64,000 bases of DNA from contig CAVVDM010000003.1 in assembly GCA_963746885.1 (NCBI GenBank), forward strand, positions 310,001 through 374,000, given 5' to 3'. The position numbers and the translations under genes were made by a program. Origin of the DNA: DATARH01 sp963746885 (lineage in GTDB: Bacteria; Pseudomonadota; Alphaproteobacteria; ATCC43930; CGMCC-115725). This document shows, one piece after another, positions 45,844 to 54,788 of the stretch; position 1 is the first letter of the stretch; every line of letters starts with the position of its first letter. The notes under the pieces are model-generated. The model was not told the DNA's origin. It saw nothing but the letters and a program-made list of their open reading frames with translations, and did not search any database.

Positions 45844-46998
45844 TCAGCCTCTTACAAACTGCGCCTCGCGCCAGAACGATGATCTCGGTGCCAGGCCGGG
45901 CAGGGTGTGCATCAGCCAACAGGCAGCGGTATGGATCAGCAGCCGGAACTGGTTGGCGGTCGCCTTGGTGCAGGATGTGCGATCCGAGGCGAGATGCAGC
46001 TTGTGGGCTTTGATCAGGTTCTCCGCCTGCCCCCGCGCGCAGTAGATTTTCTCGTAGAGCGATTTGGCCAGGCCAGCCAGGTTGGTCACGATGAAGCGGC
46101 TGTCGACGCCTTGACCGGACGCCTCGACGCGGGCGATCACGCGGCGCTCGGTGTTCCAGGTCTTGGCGCCGTAGAGGAACTCGGCATCGCGGCGCACCTT
46201 GCTCTCGGCGGGCGCGTCGAGGCGATCCAAGGCAACCGGCTCGGCCTCTGCCGTCACGCGGCGCAGCAGGACCTTGTTGCCGGCCAGGCCGAAGATGTAG
46301 CCGACCCGATTGCGCTCGCACCCGCGGCGCAGCCGCGCGCCCGTGTCCGAAGGACCCGATCGCAGAGCGATCGGAGGGCCATGGCCTCGGGCCGGCCAAA
46401 AGACCGCGACCGGCTTGGCCGAAATCGCCTCGTAAATGTGGATCGGCATGAAACAGCGGCTGTCGTGATGCGCGTTGAACAACGAGAGCTGCTGTTGGCC
46501 GTAGGCCCGATCCTCGGTGTCGTCGATGTCGAGTACGATGCGCCGGGGCACGGTATCGAAGCTGTCGCAGAACAACTCGACCATCGCCGCCATCATCCGC
46601 TTGAGCGCCACCGGACCGGGCAGGTTTTCGAGCCGGCTGATGGTCGGTTGCGAGCAGAGGTCCGCCCCGGTCTCCGGCAGGCGGCCGACCGCCATCTTGA
46701 AGGCGGCATCCTTGCGCAGTGCGTCGCAGTCGTTGGCAGCGGGATACCCCGCCGCGATTGCCAGGGCGCGGAAGCGGATCATCTCGGCGATCTCGTGCCG
46801 GATCTGCTCAGGGGCGCGCGGGTCTTCGAGGCATCGCGCCAGCCGCTCGGCGATCTTGAGCCGGCGATCGACCTCGGCCAGCAGCAGAATGCCGCCATCC
46901 GAGGACAGCCGACCGCCGTCAAAACAGGCGACGACCGGCCTGCCGCAGACCGGTGACAGGCCCGGCAACGGAAGGGTAGGATCAACTTCGGCGTGCAT
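45844..46998 (-). pseudogene. IS1380-type transposase, rearranged
   Basis: The frame starts at MHAEVDPTLPLPGLSPVCGR, the usual N-terminus of IS1380-family transposases, continues DGGILLLAEVDRRLKIAERL and later GYIFGLAGNKVLLRR and RGQAENLIKAHKLHLASDRT, another family signature. In the middle the catalytic region around the usual GDSHYGRPEAMAW is lost. After KPVAVFW the text is a shifted GRPEAM piece and then about 55 foreign bases before CERNRVGYIF. The C-terminus also stops early at QFVRG. It cannot be active as written. IS ends could not be fixed, and it lies just before a truncated oxygenase. Confidence 0.85.
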
Positions 46999-47051
46999 GG
47001 CGCTCCGGAACCGCAGGTTCGGCCCCAGCAATCGAATCCTACGCGATTCCA

Positions 47052-47651
47052 ATGCTTTGCGCTATGCCCGCCGACCCCGGCGAATTATCCCGGCTAGTGC
47101 GTGTCTATGCCCGCGCGCTCGACTTGCCCGCCACCTATTTCGACGGGCCCTTCACGGACTTGCAGTACAAGCTGCGCGCGACCCATTACCCGTCGCAGCC
47201 GAAGGCAATCGACGACGAATTCGGCATCGCGCCGCACACCGACACGAGCTTCCTCACGCTGCTCGCACCCAACGACGTGCCCGGGCTCGCCTTCCGCATC
47301 CGGGCCGGCGACTGGATCGGCGTCCCGACCGTTCCGGGCGCGTTCATTGTCAACGGCGGGCAGCTGCCGCTGCGCTGGACGAACGATTGTTTCCTCGCCA
47401 CGCCGCACCGCGCGGTCCATCTCGCCGGCGCCGAGCGCTACGCGCTGGCGTTTTTCTGCGACGCGCAGATCGATTGGCCGATCGCCGCTGTACCCACCTG
47501 CGTCGGCCCTGGCCCGCCGCCTCGGTACGAGACGACTTACTACACCGATTACATGATCCGTTATCAGGCGCGTACCTATAACGTGTTCGGCTACTCGGTA
47601 ACTTCCAGTAGGGTGCACGCCGACAGGCAGCCATTCCGAAAGGTAACCTGA
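47052..47651 (+). pseudogene. Isopenicillin-N-synthase-type 2OG-Fe(II) oxygenase, 5' truncated
   Basis: About 190 residues of the C-terminal oxygenase region are intact. The iron site is HxD in FGIAPHTDTSFLTLLAPND and the distal His in ATPHRAVHLAG, and the 2-oxoglutarate-binding Arg is in AERYALAFFCD. The usual N-terminal 100 or more residues are missing and the frame emerges from the transposase flank. It was probably cut by the insertion or a deletion next to it. Normal length would be about 300-340 residues. The substrate is unknown. Confidence 0.78.
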
Positions 47652-47654
47652 TCC

Positions 47655-47878
47655 ATGCAAACCAACCTTTACGTCGGCGTTTCGAGTCGCACCGGCGGCG
47701 ATGTCAGCGGCCTGTATCGTCGCGCCGCGGAAAGCGATCGATGGACGCTCTGCGACCTGCTCTCTGGCACGCATGTGCATGCCATCACAGTCGATCCCGC
47801 AGATCCGGTCATCGTCTATGCGGCCGCCAGCTCGGGCCTCTACCGCAGCCGGGATCGCGGCGACACCTGGCGTTACGG
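47655..47878 (+). pseudogene. BNR/sialidase-type repeat protein, truncated
   Basis: From MQTNLYVGVSSRTGGDVSGL to about 74 residues, ending in ASSGLYRSRDRGDTWR, an Asp-box repeat of beta-propeller proteins. The frame then changes abruptly near 47876 into unrelated sequence. The rest of the propeller is not in the window. The junction is a candidate left edge of an inserted segment. Confidence 0.6.
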
Positions 47879-47976
47879 TGATCTACTACTGGTGGGCCAG
47901 CGTGCCGCTCATCGCCGCGGCGATCGCCGGCGCTGTCTATTGGAAGCGCCAGAAAGCGGCGGCGAACCGGGTCTAG
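47879..47976 (+). pseudogene. 3' fragment of a membrane-protein gene
   Basis: In a frame other than the BNR one, the last about 32 codons read VIYYWWASVPLIAAAIAGAV and then KRQKAAANRV and stop, a single hydrophobic helix followed by a basic tail. No start is present, so it is the end of a gene cut at the junction. Ten bases later a ribosome site and the next start follow. Confidence 0.5.
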
Positions 47977-47986
47977 GGAGGCCGCC

Positions 47987-48427
47987 ATGCAACTCAAGGT
48001 CAAGCGCTCGCAGCGCACCACCGGCCTCATTGGCAAGACCGTCCTGTTCTGCGCCGACATCCGGGGCGAGTACACCCCGGAGGAGCGCACCAACATCAAC
48101 AAGTACAGCCTCGGCGGCGAGGTCATCTACAACAGCCGCGCCGCAGCCGAGCACCTGGACCGCATGCAGGGTCACGTCGACGGCAGCGCCAAGGGCCTCC
48201 TGAAGGGGCTCGGCTCGCTCGTCCTCGCCAAGATGAACCTCAACATCACGATCGCCAGCTTGCAGCAGGGCCATCACATCGAGTGCAAGGATTTGACCGA
48301 GCTGCTCGAATGCGAGGAGGCGATCCTCGGTGCCTGCAAGAACCTCAAGGAGTTTCTGGCGGCAGCGGCGACCTTCGACGGCCGCGAGATCGTCGTAGAC
48401 CTCGATGAAGCAACAGTGGCGGCCTAG
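47987..48427 (+). CDS. Conserved-looking protein of unknown function, precedes the ATPase gene
   Basis: 146 residues, ATG with a GGGAGG site. MQLKVKRSQRTTGLIGKTVL and FCADIRGEYTPEERTNINKY open a beta-rich domain, and an alpha-helical half follows (QQGHHIECKDLTELLECEEA). No signal peptide or membrane segment. It overlaps the start of the HerA-type ATPase by 23 bases, a strong sign of coupled expression. I do not recognise the family. A role as an accessory to the ATPase is plausible from context. Confidence 0.7.
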   Translation: MQLKVKRSQRTTGLIGKTVLFCADIRGEYTPEERTNINKYSLGGEVIYNSRAAAEHLDRMQGHVDGSAKGLLKGLGSLVLAKMNLNITIASLQQGHHIECKDLTELLECEEAILGACKNLKEFLAAAATFDGREIVVDLDEATVAA

Positions 48428-50363
48428 CGTCTTCGAGCCGTTCTTCAACCGGGTCAGCAACCAGAAGGCGGCCGAGCTGGCGGAAACAGAGGCGCTCCAT
48501 GAGCGCGTCCGCTTCCTGCATGCAAACTTCCGCTACGCCGACGAGGATGCATTCCGGGCGTACAAGCTGGCGCTGTTCGCGCCGGTTAAGGAGCGCCTGC
48601 CGGAAGATTTGCGCTCCTGGTTCTATGCCGCTCTCTCCGTCCTGCTCCGCGGCGAGCGCGTCATCTTCGACATGCCGGAGTTCCACCCCTCGCTGTCGCT
48701 CCGGGAGATGGTCGAGCTGCGCGACGCACTGCGCCGCAAGGAGCATTTTCACGCCAACGAGAACCGCTTCCTCGACATGCTCGGCGATTGCATTGTGGCG
48801 ATCCTCGACCATATCGCGGACCTGTTGCCCAAGACCGTCGCGCCGTCGCCGTTCACCGTGCCGCTGATCTGTGCGCTACCCGAGCCCGGCAAGCTGATCG
48901 GCCGCCTCTACGCGACGCTATGGAACCAGCGCTATATCGACGCCGGCCTGTTCGTCGAGACCGCCCGGCAAATGTATTCCAACCTCTGCGCCGCCTCCGA
49001 TATCGCCGACCCGCAGGAACCCAAGCGGCCGTTCAAGACGGCCTCGAAGAACGACCTGCCGCCCACCGAGCTGGTCGAGACGTACCTGCACGACACCGCC
49101 TTCGAGTTTCTGTTCAACCAGACGCAAATCCCCCTCGCCTACGACCCGGAGACCCGCTTCGCCCACACCTGGATCATCGGCGGCACCGGGGCAGGGAAGA
49201 CCCAGCTGTTGCAGAACCTGATCCTGCACGACCTCGAGTCCGACGACCCGCCCTCGCTCGTCATCATCGACAGCCAGGGCGATCTCATTGACAAGGTGTC
49301 GCACCTCGCCGCCTTCCGCGACCGGCCGCCGCTGCTGATCAGCCCGAAGGACATCGAGCATCCGCCGGCCCTCAACATCTTCGACATCAACCGCGCGCGC
49401 ATCGCCAAGTACGGCGCCATCGCGCGCGAGCAGGTGGTCGCCGGCGCGATCCAGACCTTCGAGTACATGTTCAACGGGCTCGGGGTCGACCTGACCGGCA
49501 AGCAGGGCGTCTGCTTCCGCAACATGTGCCGCCTGATGCTGGCATTGCCGTATCCGGCGACGATCCTCGACCTCCTCAACCTGACCGAGGAGCGGATGCC
49601 GGCCGCGTATCATCAGGCCGTCGAGTCCCTCCCCGATTTGACCCGCCAGTTCTTCGAGCGCGATTTTGTCGACCGCGAGTTCCGCGACACCAAGCGGCAG
49701 ATACGCTCGCGCCTGCAAGGCATCATCGAGAACCCGACCATCGCCCGGCTGTTCACCCAGCCGGAGACCAAGATCGACATCTTCGGCGAGCTCAACCGCG
49801 GCTCGGTGATCCTGGTCGACACGGCCAAGGATTTTCTGCGCACCTTCACGCCCTATTTCGGGCGGCTGTTCATCTCGCTCGTGTTGCAAGCCGTCATGGA
49901 GCGCGTCGTCATCCCTGAGGCCGAGCGCAAGCCGACCTTCCTGGTGATCGACGAGGCGCACGAGTATTTCGACGAGAACATCGACGACCTCCTGATCGAA
50001 GCGCGCAAGTACAAGGTCGGCTGCATCCTGGCGCACCAGTTCTTCGACCAGACGACGACCTATCTGCGCTCCTCGCTCGCATCGAGCACGGCCACTAAGC
50101 TGGCGTCCCGCCTGTCGGTTGCCGACGCGCGGTTCCTGGCGCCGAACATGCGCACCGCGCCCGACACGCTGCTCTCGATGCCGCGGCTGACCTTCGCCTG
50201 CTACATCCGCGACGCGACGCCTGAGGCCGTGCAGGTCCCCGTTGAAGCCGGCAAGCTCGAAGCCCAGGAGCGGCTCGACGACGACGAATACGCGGCCTTT
50301 CTCGACCGCAACCGCGAGCGCGTCAGTTTGGGGACACGGCGAGAGGGCAGTGGGAAACAGTAG
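48405..50363 (+). CDS. HerA/VirD4-type ATPase (DNA-translocation or conjugation coupling)
   Basis: 652 residues. The N-terminal 220 residues have no clear motif. Walker A is IIGGTGAGKTQLLQNLILHD (about residue 260), then VIIDSQGDLIDKV, and Walker B is TFLVIDEAHEYFDENIDDLL (about residue 520) with the AHQFFDQTTTYLRS sensor region. The motif set fits the FtsK/HerA superfamily with TraG/VirD4-like coupling proteins. No N-terminal membrane helices are clear, unlike most coupling proteins. It probably pumps DNA or partners with the downstream replication-relaxation protein. No mating-pair genes are nearby. Confidence 0.82.
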   Translation: MKQQWRPSVFEPFFNRVSNQKAAELAETEALHERVRFLHANFRYADEDAFRAYKLALFAPVKERLPEDLRSWFYAALSVLLRGERVIFDMPEFHPSLSLREMVELRDALRRKEHFHANENRFLDMLGDCIVAILDHIADLLPKTVAPSPFTVPLICALPEPGKLIGRLYATLWNQRYIDAGLFVETARQMYSNLCAASDIADPQEPKRPFKTASKNDLPPTELVETYLHDTAFEFLFNQTQIPLAYDPETRFAHTWIIGGTGAGKTQLLQNLILHDLESDDPPSLVIIDSQGDLIDKVSHLAAFRDRPPLLISPKDIEHPPALNIFDINRARIAKYGAIAREQVVAGAIQTFEYMFNGLGVDLTGKQGVCFRNMCRLMLALPYPATILDLLNLTEERMPAAYHQAVESLPDLTRQFFERDFVDREFRDTKRQIRSRLQGIIENPTIARLFTQPETKIDIFGELNRGSVILVDTAKDFLRTFTPYFGRLFISLVLQAVMERVVIPEAERKPTFLVIDEAHEYFDENIDDLLIEARKYKVGCILAHQFFDQTTTYLRSSLASSTATKLASRLSVADARFLAPNMRTAPDTLLSMPRLTFACYIRDATPEAVQVPVEAGKLEAQERLDDDEYAAFLDRNRERVSLGTRREGSGKQ

Positions 50364-50584
50364 CGGCGCGAGCAGCCCCGGCAGCCCGAGGAGCGGCCTT
50401 CGAGCGCGAGCGCAGGACAACCCGAGAGCCAAACACCACCGCTGCCCCCGCAGGATGACGAAGACGACTATCGGCTATGATAAAATTGCAAACGTACGCA
50501 GGACACCTCACGCGGCGCTATCAGATACATGCCGCGCCATGGCGTCCGTAGTCGCGGGATATTATCGGGTTTATTTTCCCATGC

Positions 50585-51508
50585 ATGACGACGACTGACA
50601 CACTCGGAAGAAGGCTCAGGTTCGCGCCGCCGCAACCGAAGGGCGGCTATATCAAGATCACCGAGCGCGACGTTCTCTTGTTCGAGACCATCAACCGGCA
50701 CGGCCCGCTCCCGGTCCATTACCTCTACGAGGTGACCCGACACCACGGGAAGGGGCTCGGCTGGTTCAAGAAGAAGATCACCAAGCTCACCCACGGCACC
50801 CTCAACGACGGCCCCTACCTCTACCGGCCGGAGCAGCAATGGGCCTCGGTCGACGGCAGGTTCCAGCCCAACATCTACGATTTGACACCCCGCGCGCTCG
50901 CCATCCTCGCGGAGCGGGGGATACGCCTCAACCAGCGCAGCGATCCGTTCCTCCATCGCTTCATGGGCGCCACGACCGCGGCATCGATCCAACTTGCCGC
51001 CGAGCGCCGGCAGCTCAAGTTCGGCGACTTCGCCGCGATCCTCGCGCACCCGAAATGTCCCGAGAGGGCAAAGCAGGCCATCAATCCGCTGGCGATTCCG
51101 GCGAAAGGGAAGCACGTCGTCCCCGACAATTTGTTCGCCGTCCAGGGCGAGCGGCCCTATTTCTACGCCGTCGAGATCGACCGGCGGACGGAGAGCATCG
51201 CGAGCGACACCGCGAAAACCGCCTACGGCCGCAAGCTCGCAGGCTACATCGACATCCTCACCAACCGCACCTACCGCGCTCATCTCGGAATTCCGAACCT
51301 GCACACCCTGACCGTCACGACAAATCCGCTGCATTTGCAGCACATGCTCGACTTCTACCATTCCCTCAACGCGCCGGAGTACGCCCGGAATTTCCTGTTC
51401 AAGTCGATACCCTACTTCGGCGCCAACTGGCATGTGCCGCCGGTCATGTACGAGTTGTTCAACGAGCCGTGGATAGCCGCGGACGGCAGCCGAGTACAAA
51501 TCGGGTAA
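50585..51508 (+). CDS. Replication-relaxation family protein
   Basis: 307 residues from MTTTDTLGRRLRFAPPQPKG. ITERDVLLFETINRHGPLPV is the winged-helix start typical of the Replic_Relax family, and YDLTPRALAILAERGI fits its DNA-binding half. The middle (FYAVEIDRRTESIASDTAKT) has the conserved VEIDRxTE-like motif. Such proteins are found on plasmids and conjugative elements, usually near a FtsK/TraG-type ATPase, as here. A nuclease or relaxation role is inferred for the family only. Confidence 0.8.
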   Translation: MTTTDTLGRRLRFAPPQPKGGYIKITERDVLLFETINRHGPLPVHYLYEVTRHHGKGLGWFKKKITKLTHGTLNDGPYLYRPEQQWASVDGRFQPNIYDLTPRALAILAERGIRLNQRSDPFLHRFMGATTAASIQLAAERRQLKFGDFAAILAHPKCPERAKQAINPLAIPAKGKHVVPDNLFAVQGERPYFYAVEIDRRTESIASDTAKTAYGRKLAGYIDILTNRTYRAHLGIPNLHTLTVTTNPLHLQHMLDFYHSLNAPEYARNFLFKSIPYFGANWHVPPVMYELFNEPWIAADGSRVQIG

Positions 51509-51545
51509 GGTACAATGAAGGGCGGACCAATCCCCGGAGGATGGA

Positions 51546-52121
51546 ATGCCCTATATCGACTTCAACGAACCGAAGCAACGCTACACGATCGAACAAGTGG
51601 CGCCGTTCCTCGACCTTACACTGAAGCGCACCGGCGACGCGCTGCGCGGCCCCTGCCCGGCCTGCCAGTCCGGCGGCGATCGCGCCATCGTCGTCACACC
51701 AGCCAAAGGCGTCTTCTATTGCTGGGCGGCGCACGAAGGCGGCGACCTGATCCAGCTCGCGGCGCACATCCGCAAGAGCGACGTGAAGGCCGCCGCGGAA
51801 TGGCTGTCGCGCGACAGCGACACCGGTTCCCGGGACGCGTCTCCACGGGGAGCGGCCCCGCGAACCGAGGGCAACCTCAAGCCACTTGAGCTTGAGCATG
51901 AGCACGTCGCGGTCGAAGCCCTCGGCTTCAATGCCGAGGACGCCAAGGCGCTCGGAATCGGTTATGCGAGCCGCGGCATCATGCGGGGACTCGTCGCCAT
52001 CCCCATTCGCCTCGAAGACGGGACCCTCGCCGGCTATATCGGCCTGACCGACATCGCCAAGCTGCCGCCGCGCTGGCACGGGATATCCACCAACGTCGTG
52101 CCGATCCCCAAGCGCGCTTGA
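51546..52121 (+). CDS. CHC2 zinc-finger primase-like protein
   Basis: 191 residues. The zinc motif starts GPCPACQSGGDRAIVVTPAK and continues FYCWAAHEGGDLIQLAAHI, like the CHC2 finger of DnaG primases, with His replacing one usual ligand. The rest (ALGIGYASRGIMRGLVAIPI) resembles the start of a Toprim_N region. It is too short to be a full primase and has no visible TOPRIM catalytic Glu/Asp set. It probably serves replication of the element, or is a remnant. Confidence 0.72.
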   Translation: MPYIDFNEPKQRYTIEQVAPFLDLTLKRTGDALRGPCPACQSGGDRAIVVTPAKGVFYCWAAHEGGDLIQLAAHIRKSDVKAAAEWLSRDSDTGSRDASPRGAAPRTEGNLKPLELEHEHVAVEALGFNAEDAKALGIGYASRGIMRGLVAIPIRLEDGTLAGYIGLTDIAKLPPRWHGISTNVVPIPKRA

Positions 52122-52158
52122 TACAATACAACTCCCGAGAGCGAGTACCTTAGAATAG

Positions 52159-52183
52159 AGCCGTCCCTTGCGGGCGGCTTTTC
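52159..52183 (+). terminator. Rho-independent terminator after the primase-like gene
   Basis: Stem AGCCGTCC/GGGCGGCT with loop CTTGC, followed by TTTT. It ends the plus-strand transcript of the ATPase, replication-relaxation and primase-like genes. Confidence 0.75.
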
Positions 52184-52384
52184 ATTTCTGGATTCGTAGA
52201 AACACCAAATCGGCTGAGGGGTGACGAACCCAGCCCGGCATCAGCCAGGCGGGGAAGTGTCTCACATTTTGCCGCGTCTGCCGGCACCCCGTCCGACGGC
52301 GCGCGCAAGTAATTGTGAATTTCCCAGGAATATACAACGCCACGGATGCGTACCATTGTTGTAGGCAACCCCTCGGAGGAACTC

Positions 52385-52612
52385 ATGCGTACCATCGCGA
52401 CAGTTATCGCTGCCCTTGGCCTCGCAGCCGGTCTCGCGGCTGCGGCCCCGGCCAACGCCGAAGTCTACGACGGGGGACACCAGTACCGGCGCGCACAGGT
52501 GGAGCAGGTCAGCGAATGGCACGGGCATCACAAGTGGTACCCGGTCCACTACTCCTACCGGCACCACGACCACGGCCATCACCACGCCTGGCGCTACGGG
52601 TTCTATCGCTAA
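52385..52612 (+). CDS. Small secreted histidine-rich protein
   Basis: 75 residues, starting at the ATG of MRTIATVIAALGLAAGLAAA with GGAGGA upstream. An earlier in-frame ATG lacks a good site. A classical signal peptide (cleavage near PANA/EVY) is followed by a mature part with His-rich clusters (HGHHKW and HHDHGHHHAW). It could bind metal ions such as copper, nickel or zinc. No family is assigned. Confidence 0.75.
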   Translation: MRTIATVIAALGLAAGLAAAAPANAEVYDGGHQYRRAQVEQVSEWHGHHKWYPVHYSYRHHDHGHHHAWRYGFYR

Positions 52613-52630
52613 GCGCCGAGTGACGAAATT

Positions 52631-52656
52631 CCCCTGCCGCATCGCAGCGGCGGGGG
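52631..52656 (+). terminator. Hairpin after the His-rich protein gene
   Basis: CCCCTGCCGC pairs with GCGGCGGGGG (one wobble) around loop ATCGCA. No clear T-run follows, so it may be a weak terminator or an mRNA-end stem. Confidence 0.45.
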
Positions 52657-52782
52657 AGCGGCTCATAGCCTGAGCCTCAATTCCAGGGTGTACCCGCGAC
52701 CGAACCGCACGCATCGCCACGACTGGATGAAATACGGGCTACGGTTAGTGCTTCGTTAATCGGGAGCGCCTCACGGTAGCAG

Positions 52783-53475
52783 ATGAGCGCAAAAGCGTCC
52801 CTCTCCCATCACCTCGATCTGTACCGCTATTGGGAGGCACAGCGCGGCAACCGCACCGCGCCTAACCGGCGCGATATCGACCCAATCGATATTCCCCGCT
52901 TGCTGCCGCATATCGCTTTGATTGAGGCGGATAACGCCTCATACCGCTGGCGGCTTATAGGGGGCCATATTGTCGACGACCTTGGCTGCGACCTCACCGG
53001 CCAGCCATTCGGGAAGAATATCAGACCATGGTCGTTCGTCAGCGCGATGACAGCCACCTTCAATCGGGTTCTCGCTGATTCCCAGCCAGTGTTTGAGGAG
53101 AGCGTCTACACGACCGCCTCGGACAGGACCCATGCGGTGTCCCGCCTCCTGCTCCCGCTCGCCACTGCCGGCCGCTCGCCCGCGATGGTCCTGCTCACCC
53201 GGATCACGCGCCGTCGGCCGCTCGACCGAGTGGCGAATTACATCAAAGGCGCGTCCGGTCATGTCAGCGCGAGCTTCAGCGTCAGTTCCCGCGACGACCT
53301 GGAGAGGCTGATTGTCGCCTGGGACGCCGGCACTCAGCCGCCCCCAATAGCGCAGATTTCGCCGCAACCGACGCTCCACATCACCAATTTGTGGGGTCCC
53401 GGGTTTCCCCGGATCATTCGGGGTCCCAGTTCGGGAAAGGCAGCGGTGATTGCGCCGCTCCCGCGGCGGTCCTAG
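52783..53475 (+). CDS. PAS domain protein (PAS_5 family)
   Basis: 230 residues. LYRYWEAQRGNRTAPNRRDI and DIPRLLPHIALIEADNASYR are the opening of the PAS_5 family common in Rhodospirillales and rhizobia. The PAS core continues with RLIGGHIVDDLGCDLTGQPF. No kinase or output domain is attached. It is probably a small sensor or regulator. Ligand unknown. It may belong to the host genome rather than to the mobile segment. Confidence 0.78.
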   Translation: MSAKASLSHHLDLYRYWEAQRGNRTAPNRRDIDPIDIPRLLPHIALIEADNASYRWRLIGGHIVDDLGCDLTGQPFGKNIRPWSFVSAMTATFNRVLADSQPVFEESVYTTASDRTHAVSRLLLPLATAGRSPAMVLLTRITRRRPLDRVANYIKGASGHVSASFSVSSRDDLERLIVAWDAGTQPPPIAQISPQPTLHITNLWGPGFPRIIRGPSSGKAAVIAPLPRRS

Positions 53476-53598
53476 CGGCTGCTCCCGTCAACACGATCCT
53501 GAGGGGCGCCGAATTCAGAAAATTCTTGAGCGGGAGGAATACGCATCGATGGCGTAGCGTTTTCTGTGCGTTGTACGATTCTGAACTCGGAGCAAGTC

Positions 53599-53892
53599 AT
53601 GCGTCACACGGGACTTCTGCTCACTGCCGCCACCGCGGTTCTCGTCACCGGATTGAACATATCGCCAGCGCGCGCCGATGCGGACGACTGGGGCAACCGC
53701 CAGTGGCGCCAGCACGAATGGCGTGAACATGTCGAACAAGAAAATGCCTGGCGCCGCCACGAATGGCGCGAGCACTACCGCCAGTACCCCAGCTACTACA
53801 GCTACGGCTACTACTACGCGCCCCCCGCGTATTACGTCCCGCCGACCTACTACGCGGTGCCCCAGGTGACGTACGGATACGTGTATCCCTGA
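53599..53892 (+). CDS. Small secreted Tyr/Pro-rich protein with HEWREH repeats
   Basis: 97 residues from MRHTGLLLTAATAVLVTGLN. The signal peptide ends near SPARA. The mature part repeats QHEWREH / RHEWREH, then YSYGYYYAPPAYYVPPTYYA. Such Tyr/Pro-rich short proteins occur as envelope-associated proteins in alphaproteobacteria. No function assigned. The gene is short and flanked by other secreted-protein genes. Confidence 0.75.
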   Translation: MRHTGLLLTAATAVLVTGLNISPARADADDWGNRQWRQHEWREHVEQENAWRRHEWREHYRQYPSYYSYGYYYAPPAYYVPPTYYAVPQVTYGYVYP

Positions 53893-53993
53893 CGGGACCC
53901 AATTTCGCGAAAGACCCCCGCCTCGGCTCAAGAACACGGTAAGCGGAAGCGCCTCACCGCGACGGCCTGGCAACCCCATTCGAGGATTAAACC

Positions 53994-54329
53994 ATGCAAC
54001 TGACCTTGCTACGTCCGGTGCTCACCGCAATGGCGCTCGGCGCGCTCGTGTGTGCTGCGGCGCCGAGTTTCGCCGCACCGATTGGATCATCCAGGCCAGC
54101 AACCGCCGTTAATCCGTCGATTACGTTGGTGCAAGGATGGTGGGAAGATGAGCACGAAGAGGATCGAGCTCGCCAGAGCTATTGGGACCTGCCGCCTGAT
54201 CGACTGCGCCGATATAACCGCCTCCAGTACCAAATAAATCTGCTTCGACATCAGCGGCACGAGATCGATGAACAGATCAACCGGGCGGTACGAGAACAAC
54301 GTCGGATGCTCGGGTTCGATACCGAGTAA
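53994..54329 (+). CDS. Small secreted protein with helical C-terminal half
   Basis: 111 residues. Signal peptide MQLTLLRPVLTAMALGALVC with cleavage near SFAAP. The mature part has WWEDEHEEDRARQSYWDLPP and a basic amphipathic helix LQYQINLLRHQRHEIDEQIN that could form a coiled coil. No known family was recognised. The ribosome site before the ATG at 53994 is only GAGGAT. Confidence 0.68.
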   Translation: MQLTLLRPVLTAMALGALVCAAAPSFAAPIGSSRPATAVNPSITLVQGWWEDEHEEDRARQSYWDLPPDRLRRYNRLQYQINLLRHQRHEIDEQINRAVREQRRMLGFDTE

Positions 54330-54418
54330 TGATCCTGCCGGCAAGGCCGCCGCGCCAGTCAATGCGCATACGCGCATCTCTGCCGCCCCCAGCAGGTCCA
54401 GCAGAACCTTCGGTGCAG

Positions 54419-54452
54419 ACAAAACCCGCCCCGGCATTTCGCCAGGGCGGGG
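54419..54452 (-). terminator. Rho-independent terminator of the DUF3768 operon
   Basis: Read on the minus strand, CCCGCCC-T-GGC pairs with GCC-G-GGGCGGG around loop GAAAT and is followed by TTTT. It lies 13 bases after the DUF3768 stop. Confidence 0.85.
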
Positions 54453-54464
54453 CAGGGAAGCGGT

Positions 54465-54788
54465 TCAATACTCCGCCGCGGGCATGATGGTCAGCACGCG
54501 GGTTGTTTTTGCCGGGTCGGCCGGGTTATCTGACCCATAAGTCATTGTTAAATCGTAATAATCGACCTTAAAAAAGAACTTGTGGCCAGCGAGCTCGAAC
54601 GAGCCGAAATCGTGCTCCGCGTGGGGGTCATTGTCGGCGTTGAAGTCCGAGAACGTCGCCACGCGGCGGATCACCATCGCCTTTACATCCGAGGGCAGGG
54701 CGTCGACGCCGCCGGTTAGCATCACGCGCCCGCCGGTCATCGTGGTGCGGAAGCGGTCGTTCAGCTCCCGGATGCGCTCGGCGCTCAT
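54465..54788 (-). CDS. DUF3768 family protein
   Basis: 107 residues. MSAERIRELNDRFRTTMTGG, then VMLTGGVDALPSDVKAMVIR and ATFSDFNADNDPHAEHDFGS are typical of DUF3768, often found on alphaproteobacterial plasmids. The ATG overlaps the preceding stop (ATGA), so it is co-translated with the upstream small zinc-type protein gene. Function unknown. Confidence 0.85.
   Translation of the reverse strand: MSAERIRELNDRFRTTMTGGRVMLTGGVDALPSDVKAMVIRRVATFSDFNADNDPHAEHDFGSFELAGHKFFFKVDYYDLTMTYGSDNPADPAKTTRVLTIMPAAEY

Noticed and set aside
45731..46399. Minus-strand frame of 222 codons overlapping the transposase remnant
   Set aside because: It is mostly a shifted reading of the transposase gene; a few in-phase family residues only reflect the frame damage.
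47655..48203. Treating the 182-codon frame from 47655 as one whole gene
   Set aside because: The first 74 codons are Asp-box propeller sequence but the rest is a shadow of the next gene; the true signal ends near 47876.
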